Below, one piece after another: positions 10,801 to 23,341 of a DNA stretch of 64,000 nt; within the stretch, counting starts at the first letter, position 1, and each line of letters begins with the position of its first letter. The stretch spans positions 930,001 through 994,000 of the forward strand of contig JAPYXD010000697.1 of NCBI GenBank assembly GCA_030998225.1, given 5' to 3'. Source of the stretch: Diplolepis rosae (lineage: Eukaryota; Arthropoda; Insecta; Hymenoptera; Diplolepididae). A model generated the notes under the pieces. That model made no database searches. It saw nothing but the letters and a program-made list of their open reading frames with translations, and had not been told where the DNA came from. Position numbers and translations under genes: made by a program.

Positions 10801-13720
10801 GTGTTTAATACAACGAGGCAGTTGTTCTTTGATTTTATATTTTGTTTCAATCTTATTTTAAAAAACGTGCTGAGTGTTTAATACAAGGAGGCAGTTGTTC
10901 TTTGATTTTATATTTTTATTTCAATCTTATTTTGAATAACGTGCTGAGTGTTTAATACAACGAGGCAGTTATTATTTGATTTTATATTTTATTTCAATCT
11001 TATTTTGAATAACGTGCTGAGTGTTTAATATAACGAGGCAGTTGTTCTTCGATTTTCTATTTCATTTCAATGTTATTTTTAATAACGTGCTAAGTGTTTA
11101 ATACAACCGGGCAGTTATTCGTTAATTTTATATTTTATTTCAATGTTACTTTGAATAACGTGCTGAGTGTTTAATACAACGAGGCAGTTGTTCTTTGATT
11201 TTATATTGTTATTTCAAACTTGTTTTGAATAACGTGCTGAGTGTTTAATACAACGAGGCAGTTGTTTTTCGTTGTAATATTTTATTTCAATCTTATTTTG
11301 AATAACGTGCTGAGTGTTTAACACAACGAGGCAGTTATTCTTTAATTTTTTATTTTATTTCAATGTTATTTTGAATAACGTGCAGAGTGTTTAATACAAC
11401 GAGGCAGTTGTTCTTTGATTTTATATTTCATTTCAATCTTATTTTGAATAACGTGCTGAGTGTTTAATACAAGGAGGCAGTTATTATTTGTTTTAATATT
11501 TTATTTCAATCTTATTTTGAATAACGTGCTGAGTGTTTAATATAACGAGGCAGTTGTTCTTCGATTTTCTAATTCATTTCAATGTTATTTTGAATAACGT
11601 GCTAAGTGTTTAATACAACGAGGCAGTTGTTCTTCGATTTTCTAATTCATTTCAATGTTATTTTGAATAACGTGCTAAGTGTTTAATACAACCGGGCAGT
11701 TATTCGTTAATTTTATATTTTATTTTAATGTTATTTTGAATAACGTGCTGAGTGTTTAATACAAGGAGGTAGTTATTCTTTAATTTTTTATTTTATTTCA
11801 ATGTTATTTTGAATAACGTGCTGAGTGTTTAATACAACGAGGCAGTTGTTCTTTGATTTTATATTTTGTTTCAATCTTATTTTAAAAAACGTGCTGAGTG
11901 TTTAATACAAGGAGGCAGTTGTTCTTTGATTTTATATTTTTATTTCAATCTTATTTTGAATAACGTGCTGAGTGTTTAATACAAGGAGGCAGTTATTATT
12001 TGTTTTAATATTTTATTTCAATCTTATTTTGAATAACGTGCTGAGTGTTTAATACAACGAGGCAGTTGTTCTTCGATTTTGTATTTCATTTCAATTTTAT
12101 TTTGAATAACGTGCTGAGTTTTTAATACAACCAGGCAGTTGTTCTTCGATTTTATATTTTTATTTCAATCTTATTTTGAATAATGTGCGGAGTGTTCAAT
12201 ACAACGAGACAGTTGTTCTTTAATTTTTTATTTTATTTCAATGTTATTTTGAATAACGTGCGGAGTGTTTAATACAACGACGTAGTTATTCTTTGATTTT
12301 ATATTTTATTTCAATGTTATTTTGAATAACGTGCAGAGTGTTTAATACAAGGAGGCAGTTGTTCGTTGTTTTTATACTTTTATTTCAATCTTATTTTGAA
12401 TAACGTGCTGAGTGTCGAATACAACGAGGCAGTTGTTCTTCGATTTTTTATTTTATTTCAATGTTATTTTGAATAACGTGCTGAGTGTTTAATACAAGGA
12501 GGCAGTTATTCGTTAATTTTATATTTTATTTCAATCTTATTTTGAATAACGTGCTGAGTGTTTAATACAACGAGGTAGTTATTCTTTGATTTTATATTTT
12601 ATGTCAATCTTACTTTGAATAACGTGCTGAGTGTTCAATACAACCAGGCAGTTATTCTTTGATTTTATATTGTTATTTCAACCTTGTTTTGAATAACGTG
12701 CAGAGTGTCGAATACAACGAGGCAGTTGTTCTTCGATTTTTTATTTTATTTCAATGTTATTTTGAATAACGTGCTGAGTGTTTAATACAAGGAGGCAGTT
12801 ATTCTTTGATTTTATATTTTATTTCAATCTTACTTTGAATAACGTGCTGAGTGTTTAATACAACCAGGCAGTTATTCTTTGATTTTATATTGTTATTTCA
12901 ACCTTGTTTTGAATAACGTGCAGAGTGTCGAATACAACGAGGCAGTTGTTCTTCGATTTTTTATTTTATTTCAATGTTATTTTGAATAACGTGCTGAGTG
13001 TTTAATACAAGGAGGCAGTTATTCGTTAATTTTATATTTTATTTCAATCTTATTTTGAATAACGTGCTGAGTGTTTAATACAACGAGGTAGTTATTCTTT
13101 GATTTTATATTTTATTTCAATCTTATTTTGAATAACGTGCTGAGTGTTCAATACAACCAGGCAGTTATTCTTTGATTTTATATTGTTATTTCAACCTTGT
13201 TTTGAATAACGTGCAGAGTGTCGAATACAACGAGGCAGTTGTTCTTCGATTTTTTATTTTATTTCAATGTTATTTTGAATAACGTGCTGAGTGTTTAATA
13301 CAAGGAGGCAGTTATTCTTTGATTTTATATTTTATTTCAATCTTATTTTGAATAACGTGCTGAGTGTTCAATACAACCAGGCAGTTATTCTTTGATTTTA
13401 TATTGTTATTTCAACCTTGTTTTGAATAACGTGCTGTGTTTCGAATACAACGAGGCAGTTGTTCTTCGATTTTTTATTTTATTTCAATGTTATTTTGAAT
13501 AACGTGCTGAGTGTTTAATACAACGAGGTAGTTATTATTTGTTTTAATATATTATTTCAATCTTATTTTGAATAATGTGCGGAGTGTTCAATACAACGAA
13601 GTAGTTGTTTTTCGTTTTAATATTTTATTTGAATCTTATTTTGAATAACGTGCTGAGTGTTTAATACAACGAGGCAGTTGTTCTTGGATTTTATATTTTA
13701 TTTCAATCTTATTTCGAATA
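7853..13720. repeat. Domain I HOR unit A2
   Basis: Second copy of the 6.09 kb unit, beginning with the GGAGGTAGTTATTC monomer that also opens A1. It keeps the nested 15-monomer duplication (9519 and 10617), the CAGATATTC monomer (9280) and the GTTCGTTG marker (12361). It then runs into S1-S2-S3 monomers with S2 at 12700, 12920 and 13213. Short local differences from A1 are present, for example at 8,640-8,700. The right boundary is approximate. Confidence 0.75.
12700..13212. repeat. 513 bp 7-monomer HOR, domain I copy
   Basis: S2 monomers start at 12700, 12920 and 13213, giving spacings of 220 and 293 bp, i.e. 3 + 4 monomers. The next S2-like monomer, about 220 bp further, has the altered core GTGCTGTGTTTCGAATAC. 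This is the same 3 + 4 rhythm seen at 17,975 and 26,170. Confidence 0.85.
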
Positions 13721-16700
13721 ACGTGCTGAGTGTTTAATACAACGACGTAGTTATTCTTTGATTTTATATTTTATTTCAATTTTACTTTGAATAACGTGCT
13801 GAGTTTTCAATACAACCAGGCAGTTATTCGTTAATTTTATATTTTATTTCAATCTTATTTTGAATAACGTGCTGAGTGTTTAATACAACGAAGTAGTTGT
13901 TTTTCGTTTTAATATTTTATTTGAATCTTATTTTGAATAACGTGCTGAGTGTTTAATACAACGAGGCAGTTGTTCTTCGATTTTGTATTTCATTTCAATT
14001 TTATTTTGAATAACGTGCTGAGTGTTTAATACAAAGAGGCAGTTATTATTTGTTTTTATATTTTTATTTCAATCTTATTTTGAATAACGTGCTGAGTGTT
14101 TAATACAAGGAGGTAGTTATACTTTAATTTTTTATTTTATTTCAATGTTATTTTGAATAACGTGCTGAGTGTTTAATACAAGGAGGCAGTTGTTCTTTGA
14201 TTTTATATTTTTATTTCAATCTTATTTTGAATAACGTGCTGAGTGTTTAATATAACCAGGCAGTTATTCTTTGATTTTATATTTTTATTTCTATCTCGTT
14301 TTTAAATAACGTGCTGAGTGTTCAATACAACCAGGCAGATATTCTTTGGTTTTATATTGTTATTTCAAACTTGTTTTAAATAACGTGCTGAGTGTCGAAT
14401 ACAACCAGGCAGTTATTCTTTGATTTTATATTTTATTTCAATTTTAGTTTAAATAACGTGCTGAGTGTTTAATACAACGAGGCAGTTGTTTTTCGATTTT
14501 ATATTTTTATTTCAATCTTATTTTGAAAAACGTGCTGAGTGTTTAATACAACGAGGTAGTAATTCTTTGATTTTATATATTATTTCAATCGTACTTTGAA
14601 TAACGTGCTGAGTGTTTAATACAACGAGGCAGTTGTTCTACGATTTTATATTTTTATTTCAATCTTATTTTGAATAATGTGCGGAGTGTTCAATACAACG
14701 AGACAGTTGTTCTTTAATTTTATATTTCATTTCAATTTTACGTTGAATAACGTGCTGAGTGTTTAATACAACGAGGCAGTTGTTCTTTGATTTTATATTT
14801 TGTTTCAATCTTATTTTAAAAAACGTGCTGAGTGTTTAATACAAGGAGGCAGTTGTTCTTTGATTTTATATTTTTATTTCAATCTTATTTTGAATAACGT
14901 GCTGAGTGTTTAATACAACGAGGCAGTTGTTCTTCGATTTTCTATTTCATTTCAATGTTATTTTTAATAACGTGCTAAGTGTTTAATACAACCGGGCAGT
15001 TATTCGTTAATTTTATATTTTATTTCAATGTTACTTTGAATAACGTGCTGAGTGTTTAATACAACGAGGCAGTTGTTCTTTGATTTTATATTTTGTTTCA
15101 ATCTTATTTTAAAAAACGTGCTGAGTGTTTAATACAAGGAGGCAGTTATTCTTTGATTTTATATTTTATTTCAATCTTATTTTGAATAACGTGCTGAGTG
15201 TTTAATACAAGGAGGCAGTTATTATTTGTTTTAATATTTTATTTCAATCTTATTTTGAATAACGTGCTGAGTGTTTAATATAACGAGGCAGTTGTTCTTC
15301 GATTTTCTATTTCATTTCAATGTTATTTTGAATAACGTGCTGAGTGTTTAATATAACGAGGCAGTTGTTCTTCGATTTTCTAATTCATTTCAATGTTATT
15401 TTGAATAACGTGCTAAGTGTTTAATACAACCGGGCAGTTATTCGTTAATTTTATATTTTATTTTAATGTTATTTTGAATAACGTGCTGAGTGTTTAATAC
15501 AAGGAGGCAGTTATTATTTGTTTTAATATTTTATTTCAATCTTATTTTGAATAACGTGCTGAGTGTTTAATATAACGAGGCAGTTGTTCTTCGATTTTCT
15601 ATTTCATTTCAATGTTATTTTTAATAACGTGCTAAGTGTTTAATACAACCGGGCAGTTATTCGTTAATTTTATATTTTATTTCAATGTTACTTTGAATAA
15701 CGTGCTGAGTGTTTAATACAACGAGGCAGTTGTTCTTTGATTTTATATTTCATTTCAAACTTGTTTTAAATAACGTGCTGAGTGTTTAATACCACGAGGC
15801 AGTTGTTTTTCGTTGTAATATTTTATTTCAATCTTATTTTGAATAACGTGCTGAGTGTTTAATACAAGGAGGTAGTTATACTTTAATTTTTTATTTTATT
15901 TCAATGTTATTTTGAATAACGTGCTGAGTGTTTAATACAAGGAGGCAGTTGTTCTTTGATTTTATATTTTTATTTCAATCTTATTTTGAATAATGTGCGG
16001 AGTGTTCAATACAACGAGACAGTTGTTCTTCGATTTTGTATTTCATTTCAATGTTACTTTGAATAACGTGCTGAGTGTTTAATACAACGAGGCAGTTGTT
16101 CTTTGATTTTATATTTTGTTTCAATCTTATTTTAAAAAACGTGCTGAGTGTTTAATACAAGGAGGCAGTTATTATTTGATTTTATATTTTTATTTCAATC
16201 TTATTTTGAATAACGTGCTGAGTGTTTAATACAAGGAGGCAGTTATTATTTGTTTTAATATTTTATTTCAATCTTATTTTGAATAACGTGCTGAGTGTTT
16301 AATATAACGAGGCAGTTGTTCTTCGATTTTCTATTTCATTTCAATGTTATTTTTAATAACGTGCTAAGTGTTTAATACAACCGGGCAGTTATTCGTTAAT
16401 TTTATATTTTATTTCAATGTTACTTTGAATAACGTGCTGAGTGTTTAATACAACGAGGCAGTTGTTCTTTGATTTTATATTTTTATTTCAATCTTATTTT
16501 GAATAACGTGCTGAGTGTTTAATACCACGAGGCAGTTGTTTTTCGTTGTAATATTTTATTTCAATCTTATTTTGAATAACGTGCTGAGTGTTTAATAAAA
16601 GGAGGTAGTTATTCTTTAATTTTTTATTTTATTTCAATGTTATTTTGAATAACGTGCTGAGTGTTTAATACAACGAGGTAGTTATTTTTTGATTTTATAT

Positions 16701-17635
16701 TTTATTTCAATCTTATTTTGAATAACGTGCTGAGTGTTTAATACAAGGAGGCAGTTATTATTTGTTTTAATATTTTATTTCAATCTTATTTTGAATAACG
16801 TGCTGAGTGTTTAATATAACGAGGCAGTTGTTCTTCGATTTTATATTTTTATTTCAATGTTATTTTGAATAACGTGCTGAGTGTTTAATATAACGAGGCA
16901 GTTGTTCTTCGATTTTCTAATTCATTTCAATGTTATTTTGAATAACGTGCTAAGTGTTTAATACAACCGGGCAGTTATTCGTTAATTTTATATTTTATTT
17001 TAATGTTATTTTGAATAACGTGCTGAGTGTTTAATACAAGGAGGTAGTTATTCTTTAATTTTTTATTTTATTTCAATGTTATTTTGAATAACGTGCTGAG
17101 TGTTTAATACAACGAGGCAGTTGTTCTTTGATTTTATATTTTGTTTCAATCTTATTTTAAAAAACGTGCTGAGTGTTTAATACAAGGAGGCAGTTGTTCT
17201 TTGATTTTATATTTTTATTTCAATCTTATTTTGAATAACGTGCTGAGTGTTTAATACAAGGAGGCAGTTATTCGTTAATTTTATATTTTATTTCAATCTT
17301 ATTTTGAATAACGTGCTGAGTGTTTAATACAACGAGGCAGTTGTTCTTCGATTTTGTATTTCATTTCAATTTTATTTTGAATAACGTGCTGAGTTTTTAA
17401 TACAACCAGGCAGTTGTTCTTCGATTTTATATTTTTATTTCAATCTTATTTTGAATAATGTGCGGAGTGTTCAATACAACGAGACAGTTGTTCTTTAATT
17501 TTTTATTTTATTTCAATGTTATTTTGAATAACGTGCGGAGTGTTTAATACAACGACGTAGTTATTCTTTGATTTTATATTTTATTTCAATGTTATTTTGA
17601 ATAACGTGCAGAGTGTTTAATACAAGGAGGCAGTT
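13720..17635. repeat. Domain I HOR unit A3, shortened
   Basis: Matches A2 with a shift of 5,056 bp at its left (CAGATATTC at 14336, ATATATTATT at 14575, AAAGAGG at 14033). The shift is 5,275 bp at its right end (GTTCGTTG at 17636 against 12361). The first part, around 13,711-14,033, instead matches 7,479-7,801 with a shift of 6,232 bp. Only one ATATATTATT monomer is present, so the nested 15-monomer duplication is missing or was lost here. The 219 bp change in shift equals three monomers. Confidence 0.7.
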
Positions 17636-20344
17636 GTTCGTTGTTTTTATACTTTTATTTCAATCTTATTTTGAATAACGTGCTGAGTGTCGAATACAAC
17701 GAGGCAGTTGTTCTTCGATTTTTTATTTTATTTCAATGTTATTTTGAATAACGTGCTGAGTGTTTAATACAAGGAGGCAGTTATTCGTTAATTTTATATT
17801 TTATTTCAATCTTATTTTGAATAACGTGCTGAGTGTTTAATACAACGAGGTAGTTATTCTTTGATTTTATATTTTATGTCAATCTTACTTTGAATAACGT
17901 GCTGAGTGTTCAATACAACCAGGCAGTTATTCTTTGATTTTATATTGTTATTTCAACCTTGTTTTGAATAACGTGCAGAGTGTCGAATACAACGAGGCAG
18001 TTGTTCTTCGATTTTTTATTTTATTTCAATGTTATTTTGAATAACGTGCTGAGTGTTTAATACAAGGAGGCAGTTATTCTTTGATTTTATATTTTATTTC
18101 AATCTTACTTTGAATAACGTGCTGAGTGTTTAATACAACCAGGCAGTTATTCTTTGATTTTATATTGTTATTTCAACCTTGTTTTGAATAACGTGCAGAG
18201 TGTCGAATACAACGAGGCAGTTGTTCTTCGATTTTTTATTTTATTTCAATGTTATTTTGAATAACGTGCTGAGTGTTTAATACAAGGAGGCAGTTATTCG
18301 TTAATTTTATATTTTATTTCAATCTTATTTTGAATAACGTGCTGAGTGTTTAATACAACGAGGTAGTTATTCTTTGATTTTATATTTTATTTCAATCTTA
18401 TTTTGAATAACGTGCTGAGTGTTCAATACAACCAGGCAGTTATTCTTTGATTTTATATTGTTATTTCAACCTTGTTTTGAATAACGTGCAGAGTGTCGAA
18501 TACAACGAGGCAGTTGTTCTTCGATTTTTTATTTTATTTCAATGTTATTTTGAATAACGTGCTGAGTGTTTAATACAAGGAGGCAGTTATTCTTTGATTT
18601 TATATTTTATTTCAATCTTACTTTGAATAACGTGCTGAGTGTTTAATACAACCGGGCAGTTATTCTTTGATTTTATATTGTTATTTCAACCTTGTTTTGA
18701 ATAACGTGCAGAGTGTCGAATACAACGAGGCAGTTGTTCTTCGATTTTTTATTTTATTTCAATGTTATTTTGAATAACGTGCTGAGTGTTTAATACAAGG
18801 AGGCAGTTATTCGTTAATTTTATATTTTATTTCAATCTTATTTTGAATAACGTGCTGAGTGTTTAATACAACGAGGTAGTTATTCTTTGATTTTATATTT
18901 TATTTCAATCTTATTTTGAATAACGTGCTGAGTGTTCAATACAACCAGGCAGTTATTCTTTGATTTTATATTGTTATTTCAACCTTGTTTTGAATAACGT
19001 GCAGAGTGTCGAATACAACGAGGCAGTTGTTCTTCGATTTTTTATTTTATTTCAATGTTATTTTGAATAACGTGCTGAGTGTTTAATACAAGGAGGCAGT
19101 TATTCTTTGATTTTATATTTTATTTCAATCTTACTTTGAATAACGTGCTGAGTGTTTAATACAACCGGGCAGTTATTCGTTGATTTTATATTTTATTTCA
19201 ATCTTATTTTGAATAACGTGCTGAGTGTTCAATACAACGAGGCAGTTGTTTTTCGTTGTAATATTTTATTTCAATCTTATTTTGAATAACGTGCTGAGTG
19301 TTTAATACAAGGAGGTAGTTATACTTTAATTTTTTATTTTATTTCAATGTTATTTTGAATAACGTGCTGAGTGTTTAATACAACGAGGTAGTTATTTTTT
19401 GATTTTATATTTTATTTCAATCTTATTTTGAATAACGTGCTGAGTGTTTAATACAAGGAGGCAGTTATTATTTGTTTTAATATTTTATTTCAATCTTATT
19501 TTGAATAACGTGCTGAGTGTTTAATATAACGAGGCAGTTGTTCTTCGATTTTCTATTTCATTTCAATGTTATTTTGAATAACGTGCTGAGTGTTTAATAC
19601 AAGGAGGCAGTTGTTCTTTGATTTTCTATTTCATTTCAATGTTATTTTGAATAACGTGCTAAGTGTTTAATACAACCGGGCAGTTATTCGTTAATTTTAT
19701 ATTTTATTTTAATGTTATTTTGAATAACGTGCTGAGTGTTTAATACAAGGAGGTAGTTATTCTTTAATTTTTTATTTTATTTCAATGTTATTTTGAATAA
19801 CGTGCTGAGTGTTTAATACAACGAGGCAGTTGTTCTTTGATTTTATATTTTGTTTCAATCTTATTTTAAAAAACGTGCTGAGTGTTTAATACAAGGAGGC
19901 AGTTGTTCTTTGATTTTATATTTTTATTTCAATCTTATTTTGAATAACGTTCTGAGTGTTTAATACAACGAGGCAGTTATTATTTGTTTTAATATTTTAT
20001 TTCAATCTTATTTTGAATAACGTGCTGAGTGTTTAATACGACGAGGCAGTTGTTCTTCGATTTTGTATTTCATTTCAATTTTATTTTGAATAACGTGCTG
20101 AGTTTTTAATACAACCAGGCAGTTGTTCTTCGATTTTATATTTTTATTTCAATCTTATTTTGAATAATGTGCGGAGTGTTCAATACAACGAGACAGTTGT
20201 TCTTTAATTTTTTATTTTATTTCAATGTTATTTTGAATAACGTGCGGAGTGTTTAATACAACGACGTAGTTATTCTTTGATTTTATATTTTATTTCAATG
20301 TTATTTTGAATAACGTGCAGAGTGTTTAATACAAGGAGGCAGTT
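17636..20344. repeat. Domain II HOR unit B1 (2,709 bp, about 37 monomers)
   Basis: Bounded by the marker GTTCGTTGTTTTTATAC at 17636 and 20345. After the marker come S1-S2-S3 runs, then monomers with GGTAGTTATACTTTAA, ATTATTTG, TATAACGAGG, CTAAGTG with CCGGG, TTTTAAAAAACG and GCGGAG. A rare altered core, GAATAACGTTCTGAG, occurs at about 19,949. The unit is nearly the same length and content as 25,831-28,536. Confidence 0.85.
17975..19000. repeat. Two tandem copies of a 513 bp 7-monomer HOR
   Basis: S2 monomers (GCAGAGTGTCGAATAC) start at 17975, 18195, 18488, 18708 and 19001. The spacing alternates 220 and 293 bp, so 17,975-18,487 and 18,488-19,000 are two 513 bp copies of a seven-monomer unit. 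Each holds two S1-S2-S3 trimers plus one GAGGTAGTTATTC monomer. Confidence 0.9.
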
Positions 20345-23341
20345 GTTCGTTGTTTTTATACTTTTATTTCAATCTTATTTTGAATAACGTGCTGAGTGTC
20401 GAATACAACGAGGCAGTTGTTCTTCGATTTTTTATTTTATTTCAATGTTATTTTGAATAACGTGCTGAGTGTTTAATACAAGGAGGCAGTTATTCGTTAA
20501 TTTTATATTTTATTTCAATCTTATTTTGAATAACGTGCTGAGTGTTTAATACAACGAGGTAGTTATTCTTTGATTTTATATTTTATTTCAATCTTACTTT
20601 GAATAACGTGCTGAGTGTTCAATACAACCAGGCAGTTATTCTTTGATTTTATATTGTTATTTCAACCTTGTTTTGAATAACGTGCAGAGTGTCGAATACA
20701 ACGAGGCAGTTGTTCTTCGATTTTTTATTTTATTTCAATGTTATTTTGAATAACGTGCTGAGTGTTTAATACAAGGAGGCAGTTATTCTTTGATTTTATA
20801 TTTTATTTCAATCTTACTTTGAATAACGTGCTGAGTGTTCAATACAACCAGGCAGTTATTCTTTGATTTTATATTGTTATTTCAACCTTGTTTTGAATAA
20901 CGTGCTGTGTGTCGAATACAACGAGGCAGTTGTTCTTCGATTTTTTATTTTATTTCAATGTTATTTTGAATAACGTGCTAAGTGTTTAATACAACCTGGC
21001 AGTTATTCGTTAATTTTATATTTTATTTCAATCTTATTTTGAATAACGTGCTGAGTGTTTAATACAACGAGGTAGTTATTTTTTGATTTTATATTTTATT
21101 TCAATCTTATTTTGAATAACGTGCTGAGTGTTTAATACAAGGAGGCAGTTATTCGTTAATTTTATATTTTATTTCAATCTTATTTTGAATAACGTGCTGA
21201 GTGTTCAATACAACCAGGCAGTTATTCTTTGATTTTATATTGTTATTTCAACCTTGTTTTGAATAACGTGCTGAGTGTCGAATACAACGAGGCAGTTGTT
21301 CTTCGATTTTTTATTTTATTTCAATGTTATTTTGAATAACGTGCTAAGTGTTTAATACAACCGGGCAGTTATTCGTTAATTTCATATTTTATTTTAATGT
21401 TATTTTGAATAATGTGCGGAGTGTTCAATACAACGAGACAGTTGTTCTTTAATTTTTTATTTTATTTCAATGTTATTTTGAATAACGTGCGGAGTGTTTA
21501 ATACAACGACGTAGTTATTCTTTGATTTTATATTTTATTTCAATGTTATTTTGAATAACGTGCTGAGTGTTTAATACAAGGAGGCAGTTGTTCTTTGATT
21601 TTATATTTCATTTCAATTTTATTTTGAATAACGTGCAGAGTGTCGAATACAACGAGGCAGTTGTTCTTCGATTTTTTATTTTATTTCAATGTTATTTTGA
21701 ATAACGTGCTGAGTGTTTAATACAAGGAGGCAGTTATTCGTTAATTTTATATTTTATTTCAATCTTATTTTGAATAACGTGCTGAGTGTTTAATACAACG
21801 AGGTAGTTATTTTTTGATTTTATATTTTATTTCAATCTTATTTTGAATAACGTGCTGAGTGTTCAATACAACCAGGCAGTTATTCTTTGATTTTATATTG
21901 TTATTTCAACCTTGTTTTGAATAACGTGCAGAGTGTCGAATACAACGAGGCAGTTGTTCTTCGATTTTTTATTTTATTTCAATGTTATTTTGAATAACGT
22001 GCTGAGTGTTTAATACAAGGAGGCAGTTATTCTTTGATTTTATATTTTATTTCAATCTTTGAATAACGTGCTGAGTGTTCAATACAACCAGGCAGTTATT
22101 CTTTGATTTTATATTGTTATTTCAACCTTGTTTTGAATAACGTGCTGAGTGTCGAATACAACGAGGCAGTTGTTCTTCGATTTTTTATTTTATTTCAATG
22201 TTATTTTGAATAACGTGCTGAGTTTTTAATACAACCAGGCAGTTTTTCGTTAATTTTATATTTTATTTCAATCTTATTTTGAAAAACGTGCTGAGTGTTT
22301 AATACAACGAGGTAGTTATTCTTTGATTTTATATTTTTATTTCAATCTTATTTTGAATAACGTGCTGAGTGTTTAATACAAGGAGGCAGTTATTATTTGT
22401 TTTAATATTTTATTTCAATCTTATTTTGAATAACGTGCTGAGTGTTTAACACAACGAGGCAGTTTTTCTTCGATTTTCTATTTCATTTCAATGTTATTTT
22501 GAATAACGTGCTGAGTTTTTAATACAACCAGGCAGTTGTTCTTCGATTTTATATTTTTATTTCAATCTTATTTTGAATAATGTGCGGAGTGTTCAATACA
22601 ACGAGACAGTTGTTCTTCGATTTTCTATTTCATTTCAATGTTATTTTGAATAACGGGCTAAGTGTTTAATACAGCCTGGCAGTTATACAGTAATTTTATA
22701 TTTTATTTCAATCTTATTTTGAATAACGTGCTGAGTGTTTAATACAACGAGGCAGTTATTATTTGTTTTCATATTTTATTTCAATCTTATTTTGAATAAC
22801 GTGCTGAGTGTTTAATACAACCGGGCAGTTATTCGTTAATTTTATATTTTATTTCAATGTTATTTTGAATAACGGGCTAAGTGTTTAATACAGCCTGTCA
22901 GTTATACAGTAATTTTATATTTTATTTCAATCTTATTTTGAATAACGTGCTGAGTGTTTAATACAACGAGGCAGTTGTTCTTCGATTTTCTATTTCATTT
23001 CAATGTTATTTTGAATAACGTGCTAAGTGTTTAATACAACCTGGCAGTTGTTCTTTGATTTTTTATTTTATTTCAATGTTATTTTGAATAACGTGCTGAG
23101 TGTTTAATACAACGAGGCAGTTGTTCTTTGATTTTATATTTTGTTTCAATCTTATTTTGAATAACGTGCTGAGTGTTTAATACAAGGAGGCAGTTATTAT
23201 TTGTTTTAATATTTTATTTCAATCTTATTTTGAATAACGTGCTGAGTGTTTAATACGACGAGGCAGTTGTTCTTCGATTTTGTATTTCATTTCAATTTTA
23301 TTTTGAATAACGTGCAGAGTGTTTAATACAAGGAGGCAGTT
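20345..23341. repeat. Domain II HOR unit B2 (2,997 bp, about 41 monomers)
   Basis: Bounded by the GTTCGTTG marker at 20345 and 23342. It opens with S1-S2-S3 monomers and ends with a distinctive set: a 69 bp monomer (CAATCTTTGAATAACG at 22053), GAAAAACG, and two ACGGGCTAAGTG monomers with TATACAGTAA (core T at about 22,651 and 22,870). Its right part is repeated at 29.3-30.4 kb. Confidence 0.8.

Larger units (their letters stand above)
3148..14310. repeat. ATCTCG-tail monomers shared by domains I and III
   Basis: A tail reading ATCTCGTTTTTAAATAACG in place of CAATCTTATTTTGAATAACG occurs in domain I near 2,195, 2,707, 3,148, 8,281, 8,793, 9,239 and 14,293. It occurs again in domain III from about 43,241 onward, including the 66 bp monomers. 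I did not see it between about 14.3 and 43.2 kb. Confidence 0.8.
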
